Notes under the pieces: generated by a model
Seen by the model: only the letters and a program-made list of their open reading frames with translations
What the model was told of the DNA's origin: nothing
The model's database searches: none
Assembly: GCF_000515335.1 (NCBI RefSeq)
Contig: NZ_KI911563.1
Span: 2,235,604 to 2,299,603, forward strand
Length of the DNA: 64,000 bases
Source: Cohnella panacarvi Gsoil 349
Lineage (GTDB): Bacteria > Bacillota > Bacilli > Paenibacillales > Paenibacillaceae
Direction of reading: 5' to 3'
Position numbers and translations under genes: made by a program
Part shown: positions 37,479 through 45,725 of the stretch, piece by piece
Layout: every line of letters begins with the position of its first letter
How positions within the stretch are numbered: the first letter of the stretch is position 1

Positions 37479-38540
37479 CTATTTCCAACCTACTTTATTC
37501 ATAATTTGAACAGCGGTTTTATTATAATCCCCGAACTCAGCGAAATCCACCTCTTGGGCCTTGAAGGCTCCCCAGGACTTCAGCAATTCAGGCCATTCCG
37601 CCTTCTCGTTCACCGGATATTCGAAGTTTTCGGAGGCGAATAACGCCTGCGCCTTTTCACCTGTCAGAAATTCGATGAGCTTTACCGCATTCTCCTTGTT
37701 CCGACTATGCTTGATCAAGCCGGCGCCGCTGATGTTGCGGTGCGTGCCTGTCGTCTCTTGATTCGGGAAGAACACCCCAATCTGCTCGGCGACTTTCACT
37801 TCTTCCGAATCATCGGAGTTAAACAGCTGTCCTACATAATAAGTGTTCATGATGGCCACATCGCCGATTCCTGCAACAACCGCCTTAGCTTGATCTCGAT
37901 CTCCGCCCTCAGGATCGCGTGCGAGGTTGGCTGCGATGCCTTGGGCCCATAATTCGGCCTTCTCTTCCCCATCCAATGCAATGAAGGATGCTAGAAGCGA
38001 CTGATTGTACATGCTCGTGGAGGAACGAACGAGAACCTTGCCCTTCCACTTGTCCGACGCCAAATCCTCATACGTGGACAATTGCTCCGGCTTCACCCGG
38101 TCCTTCGAAAAGACGATGACGCGCGCGCGGGTGGACAGTCCGATCCATTGGTTGTCGGTATCGCGGAGCGCAGCCGGCACTTGCCCCTCAATCACGCTGG
38201 ATTCTACCGGCTGAAGAATACCCGACTGTTTCGCATTATTCAATACGCCGCCATCAACCGTAATAAACAAGTCGGCAGGCGTGCTTTTGCCTTCCCGCTT
38301 GATCTTCTCGATCAGCTCTTCGGCTTTGCCCTCAACCACATTCACTTTGATTCCGGTCTCTTGCGTGAACTGTGTGTACAGCTTGGCGTCCACATCGTAA
38401 TGGCGGGCGGAATAAATGTTGACAACTTTATCTGCACTCTCCGGTGCTGCACTTGGACTTGCGGTATTACCGCATGCCGAAACCAATCCCGTTATAAGTA
38501 CAGTTGCGAGCGCTATAGATACAAATTTACGGATAATCAT
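37479..38540 (-). CDS. fbpA: Ferric iron ABC transporter, substrate-binding lipoprotein
   Basis: A binding protein of about 353 residues with a lipoprotein signal (LITGLVSACG, lipid-anchored Cys). The mature part shows VNIYSARHYDVDAKLYTQFTQETGIKV and, later, YYVGQL with paired Tyr residues that bind ferric iron in the FbpA/FutA group. Start choice is open: MIIRKF (38540) has GAGGAG 13 nt upstream, MNWNM (38552) has it only 1 nt away; earlier ATGs fall inside the Fur box. Two Fur-like sites upstream point to iron repression. Confidence 0.88.
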   Translation of the reverse strand: MIIRKFVSIALATVLITGLVSACGNTASPSAAPESADKVVNIYSARHYDVDAKLYTQFTQETGIKVNVVEGKAEELIEKIKREGKSTPADLFITVDGGVLNNAKQSGILQPVESSVIEGQVPAALRDTDNQWIGLSTRARVIVFSKDRVKPEQLSTYEDLASDKWKGKVLVRSSTSMYNQSLLASFIALDGEEKAELWAQGIAANLARDPEGGDRDQAKAVVAGIGDVAIMNTYYVGQLFNSDDSEEVKVAEQIGVFFPNQETTGTHRNISGAGLIKHSRNKENAVKLIEFLTGEKAQALFASENFEYPVNEKAEWPELLKSWGAFKAQEVDFAEFGDYNKTAVQIMNKVGWK

Positions 38541-38564
38541 GTTCCAGTTCATACTCCTCATATT

Positions 38565-38586
38565 GGTAATGAAAATCATTATCATT
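38565..38586 (-). promoter_or_regulatory. Fur box upstream of fbpA
   Basis: The minus strand reads AATGATAATGATTTTCATTA, close to the classical GATAATGATAATCATTATC. It lies right at the 5' end of the binding-protein gene, where bound Fur would block transcription. Confidence 0.75.
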
Positions 38587-38632
38587 GTCGCCTTTTGAAT
38601 CATAACACCGCATCTAGACTAGTGTCAATGAG

Positions 38633-38652
38633 TAATTGAAAATGATTCTCAG
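38633..38652 (-). promoter_or_regulatory. Second Fur-box-like site
   Basis: TGAGAATCATTTTCAATTA on the minus strand is a second good match to the Fur consensus, about 50 bp upstream of the first. Confidence 0.65.
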
Positions 38653-38801
38653 TGGGTATGCCGATAATGCATCAAGGCTCTGTGTACACGTCATCTGCGT
38701 TCCAGAAGGCGGTAAAGAATAAGGGCATTACCATGAGCATTACCCGTAAGGGAACGCCCGCTGATAATGCCCAAAGCGAATCTTTTCATTACATGCTAAA
38801 G

Positions 38802-39344
38802 TTACGGTTTAATCTTAGTAATTAAAGTAATTAAAGAATTAATATATTGGTGACCTTTCTGTGCATATGTCCATTCAGTTATGACAGCACTTGCATGCAA
38901 GCCTATTAGGTCTCTTTGTTTCCCATAGTTAATGAGTTCGTCCCATGTCAGATAGGTCTTATTCATTTCATTCAGTGACCTAGCCAAATCAGAACGATAG
39001 ATCTTATAGATTGTCGCAAGCCTATCAATTTTATCACGCAAATCAATACAATTTTTATCAAATACTTTCAGTTCGAATGTCCTGCTGCCTATTGCAATAA
39101 AACCATTCGGATGATATTGGATGGTTTGTGCACAATGGAATATAACATCTGTATAATTTGAATTGTAATAGTAACACATGCCCGGTACCCCTCCCGAAAT
39201 CCCCGACGGTGGCTGATAAATGGAAGCATTAGCATCGGGTCCAATCCGCGAGAACGCAAAATCCTTGGCTGCAACCGCTTGCCCCAGCAAGCCCAGCGCC
39301 ATTATGATAATCATGACAAACGACATAAACATCTTACGTTTCAT
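38802..39344 (-). CDS. Secreted protein of unknown function
   Basis: A 180-residue protein with a signal peptide (MKRKMF..., helix about 7-24, likely cut after AVAA). The mature part has three Cys residues and a C-terminal helical region (about 95-180). I do not recognise it. Base composition is more AT-rich than the neighbourhood, suggesting a recent acquisition. It probably stands alone; a GGGCATTA/TAATGCCC inverted repeat lies downstream (38728-38771). Confidence 0.65.
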   Translation of the reverse strand: MKRKMFMSFVMIIIMALGLLGQAVAAKDFAFSRIGPDANASIYQPPSGISGGVPGMCYYYNSNYTDVIFHCAQTIQYHPNGFIAIGSRTFELKVFDKNCIDLRDKIDRLATIYKIYRSDLARSLNEMNKTYLTWDELINYGKQRDLIGLHASAVITEWTYAQKGHQYINSLITLITKIKP

Positions 39345-39463
39345 TCCGAAAATCCTCCAGTACGATTGATTGGGAAGTCACGTTGATATCCTTTCATCAT
39401 GGCTCCTCCAATCTCAAGTCTATCACCCATAATCTAGATTTTCATCCAACAAAAGACCTTTTA

Positions 39464-39898
39464 TTATAATGAGTAAAATTGACTAAAATAATCCATGTGG
39501 GTGCCCCGTAAATTCATCAATAATGACTGACGTAAAGAAGATGCCACTCCAGACAATGGAGTGGCATTTAGAAAGGATTCACCCGTATTAATTGGTATTG
39601 ATTGGTATCTGAATGGCTTTGTCTGAAAGACCGGCGAAAGATACTGGGTTAAGTCCTCTGGAAGCTGGAACAAAAAATGAGGGTCAGAAATGAACCCACC
39701 GTATAGTGGGAATATACCTGACCAAGTAAAGTTCCTGAAATAATATTTATCCCTTGAGATGTCTATGTTATCGCTACTCATTTGTTGAGTTGAGACCTGC
39801 TTCTTCGGTAATATATAGCTTTCCATAAGAGGAATCAAAAGTACGAACAGTACTGCTATCGTACAGCCTATCACTGCTCTTTCAAGCCTTCTTCTCAT
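39464..39898 (-). CDS. Small membrane-anchored protein of unknown function
   Basis: A 144-residue protein with one N-terminal helix (about 9-29, AVIGCTIAVLFVLLIPLM) and a presumably external remainder. The ATG has CGGGAG seven nt upstream; a GTG six codons earlier is possible. It shares the AT-rich character of the previous gene. No family recognised. Confidence 0.6.
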   Translation of the reverse strand: MRRRLERAVIGCTIAVLFVLLIPLMESYILPKKQVSTQQMSSDNIDISRDKYYFRNFTWSGIFPLYGGFISDPHFLFQLPEDLTQYLSPVFQTKPFRYQSIPINTGESFLNATPLSGVASSLRQSLLMNLRGTHMDYFSQFYSL

Positions 39899-40166
39899 CG
39901 GATCACTCCCGAGCACAGCCTTTTTTGCATTTATTCTATTTCTATTAAGTTAGAACAAGTTCTTCTAGTCTCCTGCAACTCAACTTGTGCATTCCTAGTA
40001 TCATTTCTTGTTCTAAGAAATTCGATCTACTTATGATCCGGTTCGGCGCGTATGATCTTAAACTACACTACCCTTCAGTTTTGGGATTGGCTGCCCGGGC
40101 AGATTGTGCTATAGTACCTGTGTAACTAAAGAAGAAAATCTGAGGCTTGCCCATACGGCCGTCTCA

Positions 40167-40206
40167 GGAGAGGTTCGCGAACTCCCTCTATAAAAAACTA
40201 AGGAAA
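40167..40206 (+). promoter_or_regulatory. Class I preQ1 riboswitch
   Basis: AGAGGTTC-loop-CCCTCTATAAAAAACTAAGG is an excellent match to the preQ1-I aptamer: a P1 stem and loop, then an A-rich tail and the CTAAGG segment that pairs back with the loop. It lies upstream of queF and a queuosine-precursor transporter, which are classical targets. Confidence 0.93.
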
Positions 40207-40278
40207 ACGCACACGTCTCTCGCAGCCGAAGCCGCAGTACGTTACTGCCGTCCGGCTTGCGAACAGGTGTCGTTTTTT
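40206..40278 (+). terminator. Expression-platform terminator of the preQ1 riboswitch
   Basis: A long imperfect stem (ACGCACACG...CGCAGCCG with CGGCTTGCG...GTGTCG) ends in TTTTTTT near 40271-40278. PreQ1 binding should favour it and turn off queF. Confidence 0.75.
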
Positions 40279-40348
40279 TCATGCTCTTTAGTGGATAGAG
40301 CCAGTTCCGATATCTCCCTCTTCTCATTCAGGAAGGAGATTATTCGTC

Positions 40349-40840
40349 ATGCGCACGAAAGAAGAAATGCAAGACGTCACGCTGCTAGGCAACCAAGGCA
40401 CGAAGTACGAATTCTCGTACAATCCGGGAATTCTCGAGGCGTTCGACAACAGGCATCCCGGACGGGATTACTTCGTCAAGTTCAATTGCCCCGAGTTCAC
40501 GAGCCTATGCCCGATTACCGGCCAGCCGGATTTCGCCACGCTGTACATCTCGTACATCCCGGACCGGCGAATGGTCGAGAGCAAGGCGCTTAAGCTGTAT
40601 CTGTTCAGCTTCCGCAATCACGGCGATTTTCACGAGGACTGCATGAACATCATCATGAACGATCTGATCCGGCTGATGGAGCCGCGCTACATCGAGGTGT
40701 GGGGCAAGTTCACTCCACGCGGCGGCATCTCGATCGATCCGTACTGCAACTGGGGCCAGCCCGGCACGAAGTACGAGCGGATGGTGGAATATCGCCTCAT
40801 GAATCATGATCTGTATCCAGAGACAATCGACAATCGATAA
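40349..40840 (+). CDS. queF: preQ0 reductase (NADPH-dependent 7-cyano-7-deazaguanine reductase)
   Basis: A 163-residue enzyme of the short (YkvM) QueF type that reduces preQ0 to preQ1 in queuosine synthesis. The catalytic Cys is in [12 protein letters not shown] (near residue 55) and the QueF motif is [27 protein letters not shown] precedes the ATG. The remaining queCDE genes are not in the window, and the neighbouring transporter suggests that a precursor may be imported. Confidence 0.95.
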   Translation: MRTKEEMQDVTLLGNQGTKYEFSYNPGILEAFDNRHPGRDYFVKFNCPEFTSLCPITGQPDFATLYISYIPDRRMVESKALKLYLFSFRNHGDFHEDCMNIIMNDLIRLMEPRYIEVWGKFTPRGGISIDPYCNWGQPGTKYERMVEYRLMNHDLYPETIDNR

Positions 40841-40854
40841 GGGAGTTGAACGAT

Positions 40855-41409
40855 ATGAATATGAAAATGGTGTGCATTCTACTGTACCTGCTGTCTATCG
40901 TGACGGCGAATATACTAACGGCTTCTTACGCTCCGCTTAACCTTGGCAACCTCATTTTCCCCGTTGGCTCGTTCCTGATCGGTGCGACGTTCATCTTCCG
41001 CGATCTCGTGCAGAACGCGGTCGGCCGCCGCAATACTTACATTGCGATTGTTACGGCACTGGTCATCTCCGCCATATCCTCCTCGTTGCTCGGGGACGGA
41101 CTTCAGATTGTCGCCGCGTCGGCGATCGCCTTCCTGTTCTCGGAGACAACGGACACCGAGATCTATACGCGCCTCAAGCTGCCGATAGGGTTAAAGGTGC
41201 TCTATAGCGGCATCGTCGGGGGAGCGCTCGACAGCGCCATCTTCGTCATCGTCGGCTTGTCTCCGCTGTTTGGCGGCTTCCTCACGTGGGAAATGACGGG
41301 CTACGCGATCGCCGGCCAAATTCTCGTGAAGATCGCGATGCAATTCCTCGGCACCGGCGTAATAGGCGTGCTGCCTAGGCGACTGGTCGGCGCGAATGCG
41401 GTAGCGTGA
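40855..41409 (+). CDS. Queuosine-precursor transporter (VUT/YhhQ family)
   Basis: A 184-residue, six-helix protein of the YhhQ/DUF165 family that carries preQ0 or preQ1 across the membrane. The helix with FIFRDLVQNAVGRR is characteristic. It follows queF after 14 nt with GGGAG before the ATG and is under the same riboswitch. A terminator lies 13 nt after the stop. Confidence 0.88.
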   Translation: MNMKMVCILLYLLSIVTANILTASYAPLNLGNLIFPVGSFLIGATFIFRDLVQNAVGRRNTYIAIVTALVISAISSSLLGDGLQIVAASAIAFLFSETTDTEIYTRLKLPIGLKVLYSGIVGGALDSAIFVIVGLSPLFGGFLTWEMTGYAIAGQILVKIAMQFLGTGVIGVLPRRLVGANAVA

Positions 41410-41422
41410 TAGGGTTGGTTGA

Positions 41423-41450
41423 GGACGGAGCCTTTACGGCTCCGTCCTTT
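41423..41450 (+). terminator. Intrinsic terminator of the queF operon
   Basis: GGACGGAGCC-TTTAC-GGCTCCGTCC followed by TTT. Confidence 0.85.
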
Positions 41451-41451
41451 A

Positions 41452-42000
41452 TTGTTGTCGCTCTCCGCTACAATCTCAGCACGCACACTCGCCGCACGCC
41501 CAACATTGTCGCTCTCCGCTACAATCTCGGCACGTCCCCTCGCCGCACGCCCAATATTGTCGCTCTCCGCTACAATCTCAGCACGCACACTCGCCGCACG
41601 CCCAACATTGTCGCTCTCCGCTACAATCTCAGCACGCACACTCGCCGCACGCCCAATATTGTCGCTCTCCGCTACCATCTCAGCACGCACACTCGCCGCA
41701 CGCCCAATATTGTCGCTCTCCGCTACCATCTCAGCACGCACACTCGCCGCACGCCCAACATTGTCGCTCTCCGCTACAATCTCAGCCCGTCCCCTCGCCG
41801 CACGCCCAACATTGTCGCTCTCCGCTACCATCTCAGCCCGTCCCCTCGCCGCACGCCCAACATTGTCGCTCTCCGCTACAATCTCAGCACGCACACTCGC
41901 CGCACGCCCAATATTGTCGCTCTCCGCTACAATCTCAGCCCGTCCCCTCGCCGCACGCCTAGTATTGTCGCTCTCCGCTACAATCTCAGCCCGATTCTAT
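41452..42000. repeat. Eleven-copy 51-bp tandem repeat
   Basis: The 51-bp unit begins ATTGTCGCTCTCCGCTACAA and repeats eleven times with no change of length; the marker TCTCCGCTAC falls at 41462, 41513, 41564 and so on every 51 bp to 41972. Units differ at a few fixed places: AACACTCG versus GTCCCCTCG, ACAATC versus ACCATC, AAC versus AAT at the join. Because 51 is divisible by three, 17-residue repeats can be read on both strands, but there is no credible ribosome binding site and the plus-strand frame runs through the queF terminator. I treat the array as non-coding. Confidence 0.9.
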
Positions 42001-42062
42001 ACCCGCGCCGCCCCGAATACACTCCTATGACGCCATTCCCATTGTCTAAGGAGTGATATCGG

Positions 42063-42626
42063 ATCAGAAAACCGAACAAGAGCTTGATCGCCTTACTGGC
42101 CGTTTGTCTGCTCGCGTTGTCGTTCGGCACGTTCGCGGGATCGGCGGCCACGACAAGCGGCACCCCGTACGATATTTACTTGAGGCTGGACGGAATCGAC
42201 GGGGAATCGACGCTCAAGGGGTACGAAAGATGGATCGCTCTGAGCAGCGCGCAAATCAGCGTGAGCAACTCGCGAATCATGTTCGGGGGAGGCGGTTCAA
42301 GCGCGGGCAAGGCTACGGCCGGACCACTAGTCATAACGAAGGCCCCCGACGCCGCGTCCGTGAAGTTGTTCCTCGCAACGGCTTCGGGGACGTTTATCAG
42401 GAAAGGCGTCGTCGCCTTCGTCAAGCGCGGCGAAGCGCCTGCCACGGCGCTCTCCTACGAGCTCAACGACATTCTGATTACTTCCTACGGCGCGGACAAC
42501 GCGTTCGAGAAGCTGGAGCTAAGCTTCTCTTCCATCCTCCTCAGCTACAGCTCGCAGAACGCCAAGGGCGGCACGAATCCCCCGGTTACGGGCGGATGGA
42601 GCTTCGAGTCGAACAAGAAGCTGTAA
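42063..42626 (+). CDS. Secreted Hcp-like (type VI secretion tube family) protein
   Basis: A protein of about 187 residues. After a signal peptide (ending GTFAGSAA) comes the Hcp pattern: YDIYLRLDGIDGES, WIALSSAQIS, GPLVITKAPDAAS, FLATASGTFIRKGVVAF, YELNDILITSY and a closing GGWSFESNKK. Hcp normally forms the T6SS tube of Gram-negatives, so a Sec-exported version in a Bacillota cell has another role. Start: a well-placed AGGAG is nine nt before ATC (42063), which would begin RKPNKSLIALL, a proper signal-peptide N-terminus. The alternative TTG at 42084 loses the positive charges. No other T6SS gene is near. Confidence 0.72.
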   Translation: MRKPNKSLIALLAVCLLALSFGTFAGSAATTSGTPYDIYLRLDGIDGESTLKGYERWIALSSAQISVSNSRIMFGGGGSSAGKATAGPLVITKAPDAASVKLFLATASGTFIRKGVVAFVKRGEAPATALSYELNDILITSYGADNAFEKLELSFSSILLSYSSQNAKGGTNPPVTGGWSFESNKKL

Positions 42627-42647
42627 ACGCAAAGCAATCGCAACGCA

Positions 42648-42673
42648 AAGGGGCACTCCTCGGAGTGCCCCTT
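42648..42673 (+). terminator. Terminator after the Hcp-like gene
   Basis: Perfect inverted repeat AAGGGGCACTCC/GGAGTGCCCCTT; no long T-run follows, so it may act in both directions. Confidence 0.65.
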
Positions 42674-42738
42674 GCTCATCGTCGCCGATGCTGCTTATAT
42701 TTCTGTTCGTGCAACTCCTTGCGTATACGGCTGTCGTT

Positions 42739-43488
42739 CTATTTACTAGTGCGTGAACGATAAGAGTACTCGTAGATCGTGCGATAATTCAACTTCTCGT
42801 ACAGCCGGTTGGCGGGCGGGTTGTCGCGAAGCACCATCAGGCAGCTTTTCTTCGTCCCGCCTTCTCTCGCCCACTTCAAGATATACCGAAGCAACTGCTC
42901 TCCCGCTCCCTTGCCGCGATGCGCGGGATGGGTGACGATGTCGAACAGCCCGACGTACTCGTCGTTCGCGACGCCGATTCCGCAAGCGATTGCCGTCTCT
43001 CCGTCATAGAGCGTGAAGAATCCCGTCCTCATGAGCGGTCTCTCGAACATCTTCATCGTCGCGCGGCCGTTCTTCTCGGACACTCCGTTCATCGAGATCA
43101 GCCGATCGATCCAAGCTTGATTGACCGACGGGTCGATCCGGATGTCATAGCGCGACGGCTCGGGAACCGCGGACAAATCCTCCAGTTCCATCACGAGCGA
43201 ATGCTCTACCGACTCGTAGCCGCGTTCTCCGAGAAGGCTGTCCAACCGAGGGTGGATGAAAGGCGTGATCTTGAAAATCGCCGGCTGTCCCGCGTCCGCG
43301 TAGATCGCTTCGCATAGCGCGATCTTGTCTTCCAGCGTCCGCTCGCCCCCTTCGTAGAGCGCGCTGACCGAATTCGAACGCCACGTATATCCGTCCGCGA
43401 ACCGCAGCAGCCATCCGTCCAACAACACCGTCTGCAGAGATGGCCAAGCGTTGATCGAAAACTCCTCTACTTCTTTTCCGGCACCCAT
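42739..43488 (-). CDS. GNAT-family N-acetyltransferase
   Basis: A 249-residue acetyltransferase. The acetyl-CoA binding region is THPAHRGKGAGEQLLRYIL (motif A) near residue 190, followed by LMVLRDNPPANRLYEKLNYRTIYEYSYR (motif B). The N-terminal half is a degenerate GNAT-like fold. Its start lies inside the end of the HAD gene (22-bp overlap), so the two are probably coupled. Acceptor unknown. Confidence 0.85.
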   Translation of the reverse strand: MGAGKEVEEFSINAWPSLQTVLLDGWLLRFADGYTWRSNSVSALYEGGERTLEDKIALCEAIYADAGQPAIFKITPFIHPRLDSLLGERGYESVEHSLVMELEDLSAVPEPSRYDIRIDPSVNQAWIDRLISMNGVSEKNGRATMKMFERPLMRTGFFTLYDGETAIACGIGVANDEYVGLFDIVTHPAHRGKGAGEQLLRYILKWAREGGTKKSCLMVLRDNPPANRLYEKLNYRTIYEYSYRSRTSK

Positions 43489-44336
43489 ATGGCGACCCCC
43501 CCGGCACTCTTCTGCCCATGCTCCGCCAAAAATCTAGCGACGCCGTCGTTATTGTTGCTATCGATGATTCCCGTGGCAATCTGCTTGACCGACTCGTGCG
43601 CGTTGCTGACCGCGTAACATTCGTCGGCTCCCTCGAACATCGACAGGTCGTTCAAGTTGTCCCCGAAGCAGACGAGCTTGTCGAAGCTCAGCAACTCCTT
43701 CAGCCTCTGCGTCCCTTTGCGTTTCGTTGCTTGGTCGCTAGACACTTCGAGCCAATGATAACCCGGCGCGTAAATATCCGGCCCGAAATGGCAGATGCAG
43801 CCTTCCCGCTTGTCGAGCACCTCGTAGACCGCTTGCAGACGATCCGGCGTCTCGATGGCGTTCACCGCGATCAGCTTCTCTTTCAGGCATTCCGTATAAT
43901 CGTCGACGAGGCGGAATCGCTCGCTCTCCGTCTGGAGCCGGTCGCCGAAATAATAGTCCTCGCTCGGGTTATGTACGCCGCGATAATAGACTCGCGATTG
44001 CCCTTCGTCGTTGATCGTGTAGACGACGGGGTTGAGCCCTGCTTGCAAATACAGCCCGACGATTTCCTGACCTAACTCATTCGATAAGTAATGCGATTCG
44101 ATGATTCGCCCGCTATGCGGATCGGCGATAAATACGCCGTTGATGAATATTCCCGGCAAATGCAGGTTAAGCCCGGCGAGGAGCCTGGTCGCGGACTCGT
44201 AGGACCGAGCGGTCGCGACCGTGAACTGCAATCCCTTGTCGATCAGCCCATTGAGGATGCGAACCGATTCCGGGTTAACCCGCTGCTCGTCGTTCAACAG
44301 CGTACCGTCCATGTCGGACACGTATAATGTTCTCAT
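43467..44336 (-). CDS. Cof-type HAD-IIB hydrolase
   Basis: A 289-residue HAD phosphatase. Motif I is YVSDMDGTLLN at the N-terminus, motif II TVATARS, motif III the Lys in TKRKGTQRLKEL, and motif IV VCFGDNLNDLSMFEGAD. The cap (about 80-190) is of the C2B type. Members hydrolyse sugar phosphates or flavin nucleotides. Start ATG at the end of an AT-poor leader; operon with the GNAT gene. Confidence 0.9.
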   Translation of the reverse strand: MRTLYVSDMDGTLLNDEQRVNPESVRILNGLIDKGLQFTVATARSYESATRLLAGLNLHLPGIFINGVFIADPHSGRIIESHYLSNELGQEIVGLYLQAGLNPVVYTINDEGQSRVYYRGVHNPSEDYYFGDRLQTESERFRLVDDYTECLKEKLIAVNAIETPDRLQAVYEVLDKREGCICHFGPDIYAPGYHWLEVSSDQATKRKGTQRLKELLSFDKLVCFGDNLNDLSMFEGADECYAVSNAHESVKQIATGIIDSNNNDGVARFLAEHGQKSAGGVAIWVPEKK

Positions 44337-44413
44337 CTCGTCGCCCCCCGTTTATTTTTATAGAATAATCTACCACATTAAAGAGGCGATTGACATCTAT
44401 CGGCACGCAAAAT

Positions 44414-45040
44414 TTACCAGCGAATCTCCCGAATCAGCCGGATCGTCTCCGCCCGCTCGCTATCGCTCACCCACCACCGGCCGATCTCGTCCACGATGCG
44501 TCCCAGATTCGTATAGCCTTTGGCCAATCCGTTCAGCCGCGCGGCTAAAGTGGCGTTCATCAACTCTTCTTCGGACGAATAGAGTTCGCCGAGCTTCGCT
44601 AGGGCATTCGGGAACCTGCGCAAGTAATACTTCTGGTGTCTGGCCTCGGCTAGGTAAAGTAGGGTGTAGGGCGAAATCTCGGTCTCAAGGATTCCCTTGC
44701 CCTCTTCCATCCGTTGCTTCACGCGATGAAAGACTTCTTGTTGATCCTCGTCGCGATAGAGCAGCATCGATTGATACTGCCTCCCTTTATAACCGTTAAT
44801 ATTAACGGGGTTATGGTTCGTCCAGAACGTCTCCAGCAGCTGCTCGTACGATAGAAGCTCCTCGTCGAAATCCAATTGAACGACCTCGGAATGATCCCCC
44901 ATCTCGCGGTACGTCGGACGAGCCGTCGTGCCGCCTGCATAACCGACGCGCGTCCGTATAACTCCGGGTATTGCCCCGAATAACGCTTCGGGACTCCAGA
45001 AGCAGCCCATTCCCAGCGTCAGCGTTCGAATAATCGTCAT
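44414..45040 (-). CDS. msrA: Peptide-methionine (S)-S-oxide reductase
   Basis: A 208-residue repair enzyme. The active-site motif GMGCFWSPEALFG has the catalytic Cys; VGYAGG, HSEVVQLDFDE and the C-terminal QKYYLRR are also present. It reduces the S-epimer of methionine sulfoxide using thioredoxin. The start is placed at MTIIRTLTLG because the longer frame (27 codons more) adds no homologous sequence; no clear ribosome binding site decides it. Confidence 0.92.
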   Translation of the reverse strand: MTIIRTLTLGMGCFWSPEALFGAIPGVIRTRVGYAGGTTARPTYREMGDHSEVVQLDFDEELLSYEQLLETFWTNHNPVNINGYKGRQYQSMLLYRDEDQQEVFHRVKQRMEEGKGILETEISPYTLLYLAEARHQKYYLRRFPNALAKLGELYSSEEELMNATLAARLNGLAKGYTNLGRIVDEIGRWWVSDSERAETIRLIREIRW

Positions 45041-45200
45041 TGTGCGACTCGGCCTCGTTTTCCTCGATTTGACTGAAATTATGAACGTAAGCCGCGGCAA
45101 AAACAAGAAGACGGCAAACACTGACCGTATCTGTCAGTGTTTGTTGTGTATGCTGATCTTGCTTTAACCAACCAATCCAACTAGTATCGGAGGATGGAAT

Positions 45201-45698
45201 ATGTTTGCCAAAATCGAGGACTTTGCGGCAGAATGGACTAAAGAAGTGGAAATAACCGAGAACGTGCTGCGTGCATTATCGGACGATTCGCTGAAGCAAG
45301 CGGTCAGCGATGGCCGGCGTACGCTGGGACAGATCGCCTGGCATCTGGCGCGCTCGCTTCACTTCATGACGAATCTGGGGCTTGAATTCGATGCACCCGC
45401 CGGAGGCGAAGAAGCCCCGTCTTCCGCCGTGATGATCGCGTCTGAGTATCACAGGATCAGCCGGGATTTACTGCATGCCGTTCGAACGCAGTGGAACGAC
45501 GCGAAACTGGCCGAGACTGTCGCGATTCTCGGCGAAGCTTGGCCGAACGGAGCTTCCTTGCGGTTCACGCTCATGCACCAAGCGCATCATCGCGGGCAGA
45601 TGACCGTGCTCATGCGCCAGGCCGGCCTTCGGGTGCCCGATGTGTACGGCCCGACTTACGAATCGTGGGTCGACCAAGGATTGACGCCTCGCCTTTAA
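45201..45698 (+). CDS. DinB-family protein
   Basis: A 165-residue four-helix protein. The metal-binding His residues of the family are visible in IAWHLARSLHF (near residue 50) and HQAHHRGQM (near 130). DinB-like proteins are thiol-dependent transferases or unknown; in bacillithiol users some are S-transferases. GGAGG precedes the ATG. It is 27 nt upstream of the WYL regulator gene in the same direction. Confidence 0.88.
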   Translation: MFAKIEDFAAEWTKEVEITENVLRALSDDSLKQAVSDGRRTLGQIAWHLARSLHFMTNLGLEFDAPAGGEEAPSSAVMIASEYHRISRDLLHAVRTQWNDAKLAETVAILGEAWPNGASLRFTLMHQAHHRGQMTVLMRQAGLRVPDVYGPTYESWVDQGLTPRL

Positions 45699-45725
45699 TC
45701 TGATTTACGGGATGTGAGAAGCGGC

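Noticed and set aside
41301..41894. Long minus-strand frame of 17-residue repeats over the tandem array (RAEIVAESDNVGRAA type)
   Set aside because: It exists only because the 51-bp unit is divisible by three; it runs antisense into the transporter gene and has no ribosome binding site. The plus-strand frame is equally open, so neither is evidence of coding.
42063..42626. A type VI secretion system
   Set aside because: Only an Hcp-like protein is present, with a Sec signal peptide; no sheath, VgrG or membrane-complex gene is visible and the host appears Gram-positive.
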